64,000 nt of DNA, taken from contig NC_134364.1 in the NCBI RefSeq assembly GCF_048569485.1, positions 140,379,246 to 140,443,245 of the forward strand. Direction: 5' to 3'. Numbering within the stretch: position 1 is the first letter of the stretch; each line of letters starts with the position of its first letter. Positions 45,455-56,020 of the stretch are shown in pieces. Both the position numbers and the translations under genes were made by a program. This stretch comes from Anomaloglossus baeobatrachus (Eukaryota > Chordata > Amphibia > Anura > Aromobatidae). Below the pieces are notes generated by a model. It worked only from the letters and a program-made list of their open reading frames with translations, made no database searches and was not told the origin of the DNA.

Positions 45455-46045
45455 GGGGTACTTTGCACACTACGACATCGCAGGTGCGATGTCAGTGGGG
45501 TCAAATTGAAAGTGACGCACATCCGGCATCGCAGGCGACATCGTAGTGTGTAAATCCTAGATGATACGATTAACGAGCGCAAAAGCGTGGTAATCGTATC
45601 ATCGGTGCAGCGTCGGCATAATCCATGATTACGCTGACGCGACGGTCCGATGTTGTTCCTCGTTCCTGCGGCAGCACACATCGCTGTGTTTGAAGCCGCA
45701 GGAGCGAGGAACATCTCCTACCGGCGTCACCGCGGCTCCCGTAGGATATGCGGAAGGAAGGAGGTGGGCGGGATGTTTACGTTCCGCTCATCTCCGCCCC
45801 TCCACTCCTATTGGCCGCCTGCCGTGTGACGTCGCAGTGATGCCGTACGACCCGCCCTCTTAATAAGGAGGCGGGTCGCCGGCCAGAGCGACGTCCCAGG
45901 ACAGGTGAGTCCATGTGAAGCTGCCGTAGCGATAATGTTCGCTACGGCAGCTATCACAAGGATATCGCAGCTGCGACGGGGGCGGGGACTATCGTGCTCG
46001 GCATCGCAGCATCGGCTTGCGATGTCGCAGCGTGCCAAGCCCGCC
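45455..46045. mobile_element. Harbinger-type MITE (copy B) in Tc1 transposase
   Basis: Termini GGGGTACTTTGCACACTACG and GCAGCGTGCCAAGCCCGCC with the duplication TTA (45452-45454 and 46046-46048); an extra G on both sides could make it TTAG. Shares the CGCACATCCGGCATCG block and a GC-rich core with copies A and C. 591 bp, non-coding. Confidence 0.78.
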
Positions 46046-46421
46046 TTAGAAAGCTCTTTGGTCGCCCATGTTGTAGAGGTTAGAGTCTGACTGATTAATG
46101 GAGTCTGTGGACAGGAGTCTTTGTACAGGTGACATTAGAGCTGTCTGTAATGCAGGGAACGAGGTGATTAGGAGTGTCTGTCTGCAGGAGCCAGAACTCT
46201 TAATGGTTTTTAAGGGATCAAATACTTATTTCTCTCTGCAAAATGCAAATAAATGTATATAATTTATACAATGTGATTGTCTGGATTATATTTTGGATAT
46301 TCTATCTCTCAGTGTTAAACTTAGTCATTAACTTACCCTTAAAATTATAGACTGTTCATGTCTTTGTCAGTGGGCAAACTTACAAAATCAGCAAGGGATC
46401 CAATACTTATTCCCTTCACTG

Positions 46422-46969
46422 TAGCTAGAAAATGGGTTACTGATGACACAAGTCAATCACATGCTCTGCTGTTCCTCCGAGGACAGGGAGGCTATTTACA
46501 TGAAGCATCGGGCTTCAGTGTCATTGGCATCACACCACCAACCGTGCCAATACAAAGAAGAGCGAGGCAGCCGGGAGCCGGGGCACCAAGCTCCTTCCAC
46601 TCACAAGTGTTATGCACTGGTAAGACGCGCTCGTCTCTGTTTTACGGCAGGAGCTGTGTCATCCATCCACAGCATTAATGGATAAGTTAATGGTGTCTAT
46701 AATAGTGTTAGCAAACCAGATGGAAAATAGTGATTTATCTTTGCAAGAGCCGTAGCAGAGAGTAGGAGGTGCAGCACCCATTCACTGCCAGAGGTGCACA
46801 TCCCAATACAACCTGCAGTATGATCACCGCACAGGTCGGTGAGATACGCATTGACTTTATAGAATGGGCGGCATCATTATTGTGTATTGTCACCAGAAGC
46901 TGGCATTCTACTCATTAATTAGATAACTCCACAGAACACAATGAATATGCAGCTGCCAGGAACAATAGA
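46422..46969. other. No recognised feature
   Basis: About 550 bp of mixed-composition DNA without tandem structure, transposon termini or convincing coding signal. Confidence 0.5.
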
Positions 46970-48157
46970 AGTATACTGCAGATATGTAAGGCCTTGACAG
47001 CTCAGATCCAGAGCTGACACTGTCTATGAGGCATCCTCGTCTGCCCAGAAACATTTACATTAAATTACAGATATATAAGACCTTAAGCAACGAGATCCAG
47101 GGGCTGCTGCTCTATATGGGCTGAGGCATCCTTGACTGCCCAGAAACATGTCAAATATATTGAAGATATGTAAGGCCTTGACGTCCCACATCCATGGGCT
47201 GATGTATCTTCAGCTGCCGGGAACAAAGTGGGTAATAGTACAGATATATAAGGCGTCGACTTCTCGAATCCATGAACTGATGCTTTGTGCAGAATGACGC
47301 CTGAAACATCCTCAGCTGCCGGGCACCAAGTGGGTAATGTGGTACTACAGATGCATAAGGCCTCGAAAGCCCACGTCTATGAACTGATACTATCTGCGAA
47401 AAGACGCCTGACGTACCCTCAGCTGCCAGGAACACAGTTGGTAATACTATAGATACATAGGGCTTTGACGGCCCAGATCCATGAACTGACGCTATCTGTG
47501 GAATGATGGCTGACACATCCTTGACTGCCAGGAACAAACTCGGTAGTACTACAGACACATAGATAATACTATAGATACGTAGTGCCTTGACGGCCCAGAT
47601 CCATGAACTGACGCTCTCTGTGGAATGATGGCTGACGCATCCTCAGCTGCCATGAACAAAGTCAGTAATACTGCAGATACATAGGGCCTTGACGGCCCAG
47701 ATCAATTAACTGATGCTCTGTGTGGAATAATGCATGCTCATCCTTGGCTGGCTTGAACAAAGTGGGTGATACTACAGTTAAATAGATAATACTATAGACA
47801 CATGGAGCCTTGATGGCCCAGCTCCATGAACTGATGCTCTCAGCGGAATGACGCCTGATGCATCCTCAGCTGCCATGAAAAAAGTGGGTAATACTATAGA
47901 TAAATAGGGCCTCGGCACATCGGATCCATGAACTGACGCTTTCTGCAGAATGATGCCTAACGCATCCTTGACTGCCAGGAACAAAGTGGGTAATACTACA
48001 GCTACATAGGGCCTCAATAGCCCAGATTCAGGAGCTGACACTCTCTGTGGAATGACGCATCCTTGACTGCCAGGAACAAAGTGGTTAATACTACAGATAT
48101 ATAAGGCTTTGATGGCCCAGAACTGATGAACTGATGCTCTGTGTGAAATTATGCATA
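46970..48157. repeat. Host minisatellite, about 100-130-bp units
   Basis: Ten or more diverged units with TAAGGCCTTGACGGCCCAGA, TCCATGAACTGACGCT, and CATCCT(C/T)AGCTGCCAGGAACA followed by AAGTGGGTAATACTA. One unit is cut by the LTR element at 48158; its remainder (CACATCCTCTGGCTGCCTGG) lies at 54606, confirming the insertion. Confidence 0.85.
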
Positions 48158-51100
48158 TGTGTCGCCCTGGGCAAGCCAGGGGACACAGGTCACACACCAC
48201 CACACCCTACATCCCAGGTAGGCACATCTAAGCTGAACCAGAAATCCTTGTTGCCTTCCTCCAGAGACTGATGATTCACACCAGGGGGTGGGCCAGGCAG
48301 TTGGCTCCGCCCACCGAGGAGATCACAGTTCTGGAGGCGGGAGAAACCAGGCAGTCTGAGTTGGAGTAGAGTCCAGTGAGGGACATGAACGAGTGAACAG
48401 CAGATTAGCCCCGGGCAGGGCAAGAGTGCAGTCAGCTCAGGGACGAGCTTGAGTAAACAACAAGTTCAGCCCAGGCAGGGCTAAAGTAAACAGCTAGTGA
48501 AAGTAAAGGAGAAAAGGAGGAAAGCAAGAGTGGTGACAGAACAGAAGGAGTGTGTCAAGCCTGAAGAGTCCAGCTAAGTGCAGGGCAGGTCAGCAAGGTC
48601 AGCAACGGCGGTGACTGTCTGGAGGGGGACCGTTTGGAAGTTCCTGGAAGGACCCCATAGGCTGTGTGCCCGGTGGTCTGGAGCAGTGTTCCGAAGGACA
48701 GTCAGCACCAGGGCAGGGGCCTCTCGGACCCCGGCAAGGCTTGGAGTCGCCGTAAATTGCCGAATCCGTCAGTGAAGGGGACGTAGATCCCCCAACAACC
48801 AAGACCCGAGTGAAGGCAACAGCCCAACCTGTACAACAGAGACACCGCCACCGCCAGGGCACCAGTTTCTGAGGGCCAGCGCCTGCGGGCAAAGAGTAGA
48901 GCTCCCCCGGTCCAGCTTGAACCCGGGGAGCGGGTTACCGGTGGAGACCCATCGCAACCAACTAGTACACAAGGTGCAAGGAAGAGGGACATCACCGTCA
49001 CCTACCGGGAGAGCAAGTGCAGCCGTCCGTGGGACCGTCTTACCAGCCGTTTGGTTTACCGGACAAACTGTGTCAACGTCTCAGGCTGAGTGAGTACCAC
49101 AGTGCCGCAAGGCACAGCGCTGCCCCCGCGTCCCTGCGCCCACCAGGCCCTGCACCTCCCAAACTGTCACCGGGCCCCGGGATCACCGACCCCTACCCAC
49201 GGAGGGGCAACACAACACCTGGCTGCTCCGCATCACCATCCCCGGGACCCCCGTATTGAGCGTATTCTTACCTTTTTGCAAAAATGTATATACTAAGTAC
49301 CCTGTTATTAAGCACTTGCAATTTATTTATTTATAGTCAGGGTATTTTTCCTACAATTTTTCTCCTTGGTTTTTTTCTAGTCTTGAGGCTGCAATTCACA
49401 TGCTTGTAATGTTGCATGTTTATTGAACATTTGTTACAGCTCAGTTTTTTGGTGTTTTTTTGTCTGTTATCTTGCATTAATGCAAGTTGGGGGTGCAGCC
49501 CTCCTGATACTGAGGCTGAACAATTACCTGCTTCTCACTTTTTGCTGTGTATTTAATCTGGGACCCAGCTGACCACTTTACCATTCATATTGAAGTTTGG
49601 ACATGACACAAGTCAGGTACAGAATATGTTTTTAACTTTAGTAGGTTAGGGACTGTCTCAGATGGGTACACCGTGACGAGGTGAGACAGCTTCTTACCTT
49701 TTTGCAAAAATGTATATACTAAGTACCCTGTTATTAAGCACTTGCAATTTATTTATTTATAGTCAGGGTATTTTTCCTACAATTTTTCTCCTTGGTTTTT
49801 TTCTAGTCTTGAGGCTGCAATTCACATGCTTGTAATGTTGCATGTTTATTGAACATTTGTTACAGCTCAGTTTTTTGGTGTTTTTTTGTCTGTTATCTTG
49901 CTTTATTGCAAGTTGGGAGTGCAGCCCTCCTGATACTGAGGCTGAACAATTACCTGCTTCTCACTTTTTTCTGTGTATTTAATCTGGGACCCAGCTGACC
50001 ACTTTACCATTCATATTGAAGTTTGGACATGACACAAGTCAGGTACAGAATATGTTTTTAACTTTAGTAGGTTAGGGACTGTCTCAGATGGGTACACCGT
50101 GACGAGGTGAGACAGCTTCTTACCTTTTTGCAAAAATGTATATACTAAGTACCCTGTTATTAAGCACTTGCAATTTATTTATTTATAGTCAGGGTATTTT
50201 TCCTACAATGTTTCTCCTTGGTTTTTTTCTAGTCTTGAGGCTGCAATTCACATGCTTGTAATGTTGCATGTTTATTGAACATTTGTTACAGCTCAGTTTT
50301 TTGGTGTTTTTTTGTCTGTTATCTTGCTTTAATGCAAGTTGGGAGTGCAGCCCTCCTGATACTGAGGCTGAACAATTACCTGCTTCTCACTTTTTGCTGT
50401 GTATTTAATCTGGGACCCAGCTGACCACTTTACCATTCATATTGAAGTTTGGACATGACACAAGTCAGGTACAGAATATGTTTTTAACTTTAGTAGGTTA
50501 GGGACTGTCTCAGATGGGTACACCGTGACGAGGTGAGACAGCTTCTTACCTTTTTGCAAAAATGTATATACTAAGTACCCTGTTATTAAGCACTTGCAAT
50601 TTATTTATTTATAGTCAGGGTATTTTTCCTACAATTTTTCTCCTTGGTTTTTTTCTAGTCTTGAGGCTGCAATTCACATGCTTGTAATGTTGCATGTTTA
50701 TTGAACATTTGTTACAGCTCAGTTTTTTGGTGTTTTTTAGTACACAAGGTGCAAGGAAGAGGGACATCACCGTCACCTACCGGGAGAGCAAGTGCAGCCG
50801 TCCGTGGGACCGTCTTACCAGCCGTTTGGTTTACCGGACAAACTGTGTCAACGTCTCAGGCTGAGTGAGTACCACAGTGCCGCAAGGCACAGTGCTGCCC
50901 CCGCGTCCCTGCACCCACCAGGCTGTGCACCTCCCAAACCGTCACCGGGCCCCGGGATCACCAACCCCTACCCACGGAGGGGCAACACAACACCTGGCTG
51001 CTCCGCATCACCATCCCCGGGACCCCCGTATTGAGCAGCGGTGGTGAAATCACCACAACCGTGGGTGGCGTCACGGACTATAAACAATCCCCACACCCAA

Positions 51101-51249
51101 CAAACCCCTTTCACTCACGGGCGAGGAGTGCCGCTCGAGAAACCCCCGGGATCCGGCCTACAGCTCGAGCCACCACTGAGCAGCGGCCGCCAGACCCGAG
51201 CAGAAGGGGTGAGCGTAGTGTGCTGACACCCTCCTCCCCGCCCGCGACA
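48158..51249 (+). repeat. 5' LTR with internal satellite insertion and duplication
   Basis: TGTGTCGCCC...CCCGCGACA. It matches the 1316-bp 3' LTR except for 1775 extra bases: a 298-bp LTR segment occurs twice (48963-49260 and 50738-51035) with 1477 bp of satellite between. The first copy resembles the 3' LTR more closely than the second (for example the GCCCTGCACC/GCTGTGCACC difference). Confidence 0.9.
49261..50737. repeat. 426-bp satellite, about 3.5 copies, in the 5' LTR
   Basis: TTCTTACCTTTTTGCAAAAA recurs at 49265, 49691, 50117 and 50543, exactly 426 bp apart, with copies nearly identical. Units contain TTTATTTATTTATAGTCAGG, GCAGCCCTCCTGATACTGAG and TGGGTACACCGTGACGAGGT. AT-rich, unlike the GC-rich LTR around it. 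No coding capacity. Confidence 0.95.
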
Positions 51250-51341
51250 ACTTGGCGTCACGAACAGGATCTTACCGCTCTGCCGTCAGGTAGAGGTGCG
51301 CCTTGTTACCGCCGGAGGTATCCGGCAGGAAAATTTCAGAA

Positions 51342-51493
51342 GCCGCCATCTTTGGCGCGAAAAGTTCCCGCTCGAGCGTCTTCTCGAGCAGTAGAGGCGC
51401 GAAGGCCAAAACCCCGCCCCGAGAGAGGAGGGGCCGAAAAGAGCTAAGGGGGACGCGATGGCGGCTGGCCGCATGTAGCTGCGGCTATAAAAG
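51342..51493 (+). promoter_or_regulatory. Promoter-like block in the leader: YY1, E2F and TATA motifs
   Basis: GCCGCCATCTT (51342-51352) fits the YY1 core, TTTGGCGCGAAA (51351-51362) fits the palindromic E2F consensus TTTSGCGCSAAA, CCCCGCCCC near 51412 is a GC box, and TATAAAAG lies at 51486-51493. All lie after the 5' LTR and 160-460 bp before the open frames, so transcription could start inside the element. Motif calls are by eye only. Confidence 0.5.
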
Positions 51494-51649
51494 CAGGGAC
51501 GCCAGGACTCTGCAAACATACCGTTCCTGGAAACAAAAGAAGAAGCCATCATGTGGATGCCGTCCCGCGACACCGTAGCCCCCGCGCCTGGAACCGCGGC
51601 GTGGGTGGAGATCTGAACCGCGCAGCTCTACCAAAGGCTGCAGGTCAGG

Positions 51650-51910
51650 ATGCAGCTCCTCATGGAGGAGTGGGAGGCCGACATGGCGGACGTTATAGCC
51701 ACCGTGTGGAGACGCGAGGAGGAAGCGGAGAAAGGGAGGGTGAGTGACCCACGTCCCGATGCCCTTGAAGGGCCGGTCATCGCAGCTGTGGGGCCCGGTC
51801 CAAGCCCTCTCCCCCCGTTGCCTCCCTCGCCACCCGTCCCGGAGGCCGTGACCCCGCCACTAGGCCTGCTACCACCGCAACCGGTAGCAGTACCCAGCGT
51901 CCCCGCCTAA
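51650..51910 (+). CDS. Short acidic then proline-rich open frame
   Basis: 86 codons beginning MQLLMEEWEADMADVIATVW, with an acidic helical N-terminus and a proline/valine-rich tail. It lies between the promoter-like block and the cold-shock-domain frame. No family recognised; it might be an N-terminal part of the element protein product. Coding status uncertain. Confidence 0.4.
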   Translation: MQLLMEEWEADMADVIATVWRREEEAEKGRVSDPRPDALEGPVIAAVGPGPSPLPPLPPSPPVPEAVTPPLGLLPPQPVAVPSVPA

Positions 51911-51949
51911 GCGGGCCGACCTGTAGCCGGAGCCCACGGCACACCGGAG

Positions 51950-52648
51950 GTGTTACCGTGGAAGACGCCGAAGGAGAAACCGGAGGCATCCCCTGAAAAA
52001 CCCCCCGAGCCGGAGCCGATGACGCGCTCCGAGCCGAAGGCCCAGCAGCGGAAAGCCCCTATGCCCATCCCCCACACCTCGGCTGAGGTAGCGCCGGGTT
52101 GTTGTTGCAAGGCAGCGCCCAAGGCCAAGACACCGCGGGACCTGTCGCCCATACTCCTGACAGTGGGCAACGTCCAGGATGTCCCGCGGGGCCCGACCCG
52201 TGCGCCGGCGCTGGCAGCAGCGCCGTATTGGGATAGGGAGCCGGTACAGCTGGGCCTGGAGATTACCGAGAGGGAGCGAAAGAAGGCTGAACTGGTGGCC
52301 AGAGCGATCCGGGAGAAAGAGCATCTCCGGCAAGCAACCTCCCGTGTCCGAGGACCGTTGTACGTGGGGCAGGTGAGGCGGTTTGATGTCCGCCGGGGCT
52401 ACGGGTTCATCTACGAGCCGGGCCTGGAGGCCGAAGTTTTTGTAGCCCGGCGGGATGTGAATGCCCACCTGCCTGAGGAGCATCCCGGCCGCAATCTGAT
52501 GCCGGGTGATATCGTCCAGTACACTCAGTTCTTTGGGGAGCGGGGGTGGTTTGCGCTGGACGCCAAATTAAGGAGGGGCCCGGAGGCCCGAGCGAGCGCA
52601 GACCTCCCTCCCCTGGCAGTGGCACCAGAGCTTGCACAACTGGAGTAG
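51950..52648 (+). CDS. Cold-shock-domain protein encoded by an LTR element
   Basis: About 232 residues; the exact N-terminus is not settled. Residues 1-60 are lysine/proline-rich and basic. Residues 104-128 are a charged helix (ITERERKKAELVARAIREKE). Residues 137-207 are a cold-shock domain: VGQVRRFDVRRGYGFI with the RNP1-type RGYGFI, AEVFVARRDV with RNP2-type VFV, then LMPGDIVQYTQFF and RGWFALDAKL. Spacing and the DVRRGYGFI wording match the Y-box group (NVRNGYGFI in YBX proteins). Such domains bind single-stranded RNA and DNA. A role in packaging or stabilising element RNA is inference. High GC and the flanking LTRs tie it to the element, and no intron is visible, as expected if carried through RNA. 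Confidence 0.8.
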   Translation: MLPWKTPKEKPEASPEKPPEPEPMTRSEPKAQQRKAPMPIPHTSAEVAPGCCCKAAPKAKTPRDLSPILLTVGNVQDVPRGPTRAPALAAAPYWDREPVQLGLEITERERKKAELVARAIREKEHLRQATSRVRGPLYVGQVRRFDVRRGYGFIYEPGLEAEVFVARRDVNAHLPEEHPGRNLMPGDIVQYTQFFGERGWFALDAKLRRGPEARASADLPPLAVAPELAQLE

Positions 52649-53285
52649 GGCAGCGGATGCCCGCAGCACCGTCCCCGTTGGGACCACCTGTTTGTTGAAA
52701 AGTTGAAAGAATGATAAGAAAGAGATGATTAACCGAAGTTTCACCTGATTTGCTTGTGATTGAACCGGCCGGAGCCGGCACTGTTGTCCCCGTGGGGACC
52801 GTTTAAAAGTTTTTGCATGGAGGACTATCCATGGACAAGCCCGTGAACTTGCAGGGCAACCACAAACGTTAGTGGCTTGTAAATATGTTGTTTACCGTTA
52901 CCGTTTTCCGCAGTGCCGCCTCCGGAGAGGCAGGTTGGAGGGAGGGCCCTCAGCAGAGCAGGCTGGGGCCCAGCCACCAAAGGAACCGGTGGCTACCCTC
53001 TGGAGGGAAGGACAGATCCCGCTCGGGTACCGTGTGCTGGACTGTGGGTCAAGGGGTGCTGCCTGGGCTTTAGGGGCAGCATCAGGGCCAGGTTGCTTGG
53101 GTGGGAGAGAGCGGAAACCGTAACCGTAAACCGTTATGCAACGTTAAAGAAATGTGCCTCCCGTTTTGGGAAGAGTTATTGAAAATGTATTTATGTGTTA
53201 TTTACTTTGTTATCCCTTTTTGCAGAAAAATAAAACCGGTGTAGGACGGCAGCCCGCGGACGGTCTGCATTTTGCTAAGGGGGAA

Positions 53286-54601
53286 TGTGTCGCCCTGGGC
53301 AAGCCAGGGGACACAGGTCACACACCACCACACCCTACATCCCAGGTAGGCACAACTAAGCTGAACCAGAAATCCTTGTTGCCTTCCTCCAGAGACTGAT
53401 GATTCACACCAGGGGGTGGGCCAGGCGGTTGGCTCCGCCCACCGAGGAGATCACAGTTCTGGAGGCGGGAGAAACCAGGCAGTCTATGTTGGAGTAGAGT
53501 CCAGTGAGGGACATGAATGAGTGAACAGCAGATTAGCCCAGAGCGGGCAAGAGTGCAGTCAGCTCAGGGACGAGCTTGAGTAAACAACAAGTTCAGCCCA
53601 GGCAGGGCTAAAGTAAACAGCTAGTGAAAGTAAAGGAGAAAAGGAGGAAAGCAAGAGTGGTGACAGAACAGAAGGAGTGTGTCAAGCCTGAAGAGTCCAG
53701 CTAAGTGCAGGGCAGGTCAGCAAGGTCAGCAACGGCGGTGACTGTCTGGAGGGGGACCGTTTGGAAGTTCCTGGAAGGACCCCGTAGGCTGTGTGCCCGG
53801 TGGTCTGGAGCAGTGTTCCGAAGGACAGTCAGCACCAGGGCAGGGGCCTCTCGGACCCCGGCAAGGCTTGGAGTCGCCGTAAATTGCCGAATCCGTCAGT
53901 GAAGGGGACGTAGATCCCCCAACAACCAAGACCCGAGTGAAGGCAACAGCCCAACCTGTACAACAGAGACACCGCCACCGCCAGGGCACCAGTTTCTGAG
54001 GGCCAGCGCCTGCGGGCAAAGAGTAGAGCTCCCCCGGTCCAGCTTGAACCCGGGGAGCGGGTTACCGGTGGGGACCCATCGCAACCAACTAGTACACAAG
54101 GTGCAAGGAAGAGGGACATCACCGTCACCTACCGGGAGAGCAAGTGCAGCCGTCCGTGGGACCGTCTTACCAGCCGTTTGGTTTACCGGACAAACTGTGT
54201 CAACGTCTCAGGCTGAGTGAGTACCACAGTGCCGCAAGGCACAGCGCTGCCCCCGCGTCCCTGCGCCCACCAGGCCCTGCACCTCCCAAACCGTCACCGG
54301 GCCCCGGGATCACCGACCCCTACCCACGGAGGGGCAACACAACACCTGGCTGCTCCGCATCACCATCCCCGGGACCCCCGTATTGAGCAGCGGTGGTGAA
54401 ATCACCACAACCGTGGGTGGCGTCACGGACTATAAACAATCCCCACACCCAACAAACCCCTTTCACTCACGGGCGAGGAGTGCCGCTCGAGAAACCCCCG
54501 GGATCCGGCCTACAGCTCGAGCCACCACTGAGCAGCGGCTGCCGGACCCGAGCAGAAGGGGTGAGCGTAGTGTGCTGACACCCTCCTCCCCGCCCGCGAC
54601 A
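53286..54601 (+). repeat. 3' LTR of the cold-shock-domain element
   Basis: 1316 bp, TGTGTCGCCCTGGG...CCCGCGACA, without the satellite found in the 5' LTR. Contains the family landmark GGTGGCGTCACGGACTATAA near 54416. Confidence 0.93.
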
Positions 54602-56020
54602 CATACACATCCTCTGGCTGCCTGGCCAGCCTCCTGCCTCCTATGGTTCTGTGAGCCTCCTGCCTCCCACGGTGCTCTGAGCCTTCTGCGTACACTGCTG
54701 TGACCCTCCTGCGTCTGTGCCGCCCTGGCAAAACCAGGGTGTCACAGAGGTCTGCATCCATCTTTTTGGTGCAGATCTCACTCTCCCTTTGGGAGTTTCC
54801 CACACAGATACACACCAGCCAATCAGACCCTACTCACCCCCTCCTCAGGAAAATGGGAGGGGGCAAGATTAGCTTAGGAAGGGCAGAGCAGAGTTTGAGC
54901 TGTAGTCAGTCTGCAAGAGGAGAGAAGTCTGGAAGGAGCTCCATTGTGGAGCTAGGAGGAGCGGCAGCAAGGGCCTCAGGAATAGGCCAGCCGCTTGTAG
55001 GGAACCGAAGTGGTTCGGGGCAGGGTAGTGGCCCACCGGTGTCGACTGTCGGGACCCTGTCTTGACCTGTGCACGGAGCAGACACAGACATCAGGCAGGA
55101 GAAAAACACCTGAATTACACACATGGGTGTGGGACCCGTCCTCACAGCATCCGTGGGCACCAGTTACCAGCAACTTGGTTAATTCCTGGACTCGTGTCAG
55201 TTATTGCCTTATACTGGGACTACTCCTGCACCACCCGGTCCAAGCCGTGGACTGCACCCGTCACTCCCCAATCCATTACACCGGGGTCCTGGGACATCAA
55301 CACCCTACCCATGGAGGGAAAATCACCACCTTGCTGCCCATCACCATCCCCGGGATCCTCTGACCGGCAGCGGCGGTGTTCCATTACCTCACCGCACACC
55401 ACGGGTGGCGTCACGGATCATAGACTTACAAATTTCCCTTACATAATCCCCTTTTTGTTGTAGAGCCTGGGATCACAGACCGGGTCACGCCACCGTGATA
55501 CCTACAGAAGTGACCCTTGGCCCGGATCTGAGTACCCCCTATCCCTGGGCGACACACGTCCACTGCTGTGAGCCTCCTGCTGCTGTGAGCCCTCCACCCA
55601 GTGCTGTGTACCCCCCCAGTACTGTGAACACCCACCAGAGCTATGTGCCCCCCTCCCAGTGCTGTGTGCCACCTCCAGCCAGTGCTGTATGCCAACCCCC
55701 CAATGCTGTGTGCCACCCCCCAGTGCTGTGTGCCACCCCCCATGCTGTCTGCCACCCCCCACACTTTCTGTGCCCCTTTGGTGGTGTTTGTGCCCCCTTA
55801 GTCCTGTACATGTCCTCCAGTCATGTTTGTGCCCCTCTAGTATTGACCGTGTCACTGCCAGTGCTGTCCGTGCCTGGCCGTGCTGTCTGTGCCCCTCAGT
55901 GATGTCCGAGCCCCAACCAATCCGTGATGTGTATATGTCCCCAGCTCCTCCTGTGATGTGTGCATGTCCCCATCCCCTCCTGTGATATATATATGCCCTC
56001 AGCGCCTCCTGTGATGTATA
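54602..56020. repeat. GCTGTGAGCCTCCTGC-type minisatellite, interrupted
   Basis: Degenerate 22-30-bp units around CTGCTGTGAGCCTCCTGC and CCCCCAGTGCTGTGTGCCAC at 54602-54715 and 55557-56020, separated by solo LTR-E. The array continues from the end of the 46970 host repeat once the LTR element is set aside. Confidence 0.8.
54716..55556 (+). mobile_element. Solo LTR of the 4-bp-TSD family (LTR-E)
   Basis: Begins TGTGCCGCCCTGGCAAAACC and ends CCCTGGGCGACACA, with a perfect CGTC duplication (54712-54715 and 55557-55560). 841 bp. Landmark GGTGGCGTCACGGATCATAG near 55404. It lies only 115 bp after the cold-shock element. Solo, fossil. Confidence 0.9.

Larger units (their letters stand above)
43779..46069 (-). 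pseudogene. Tc1 transposase with internal 10-residue repeat expansion
   Basis: Starts at the ATG at 46069, is cut almost at once by a MITE, then resumes with [20 protein letters not shown]. Further on: HTH remnants, KDQPKTTQGEHVNDLKAAGT, and CNGLKSCSAHKVPLLKKAH. Next come 24 copies of AHVQPARLKK-type units where related transposases have one, followed by LKFANEHLDDSESDWEKVLW, the first catalytic D in [27 protein letters not shown] with the second D, and SQSPDFNPIEN with the E. The end reads GTATKY before a stop at 43779. Frame changes and stops exist after NIVF (about 44215) and in the C-terminal third, so it is inactive, but the frame is open across the whole repeat array (369 codons, 44215-45324). 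Confidence 0.9.
43567..46421 (-). mobile_element. Tc1 transposon with expanded transposase repeat and nested MITE
   Basis: Ends ATGAAGGAAATAAGTATTTG (degenerate, after CA) and CAAATACTTATTCCCTTCACTG type, with long inverted repeats in IR/DR arrangement (the AAATAAGTATTTGATCCC motif recurs inside at 43746 and 46210). TA flanks both sides (43565-43566 and 46422-46423). It is 2855 bp instead of about 1.6 kb because of a 726-bp tandem expansion and a 591-bp MITE. Confidence 0.93.
48158..54601 (+). mobile_element. LTR retrotransposon encoding a cold-shock-domain protein
   Basis: 5' LTR 48158-51249 (enlarged by an inserted satellite) and 3' LTR 53286-54601; the shared parts differ by roughly 1 percent. 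The 4-bp duplication CATA is at 48154-48157 and 54602-54605. A primer-binding-site-like TTGGCGTCACGAACAGG directly follows the 5' LTR, and the polypurine tract AAGGGGGAA directly precedes the 3' LTR. The 2.04-kb internal region carries a promoter-like block and a protein with a cold-shock domain, but no recognisable capsid, protease, reverse transcriptase or integrase, so it is a non-autonomous, recently inserted copy. Confidence 0.93.
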
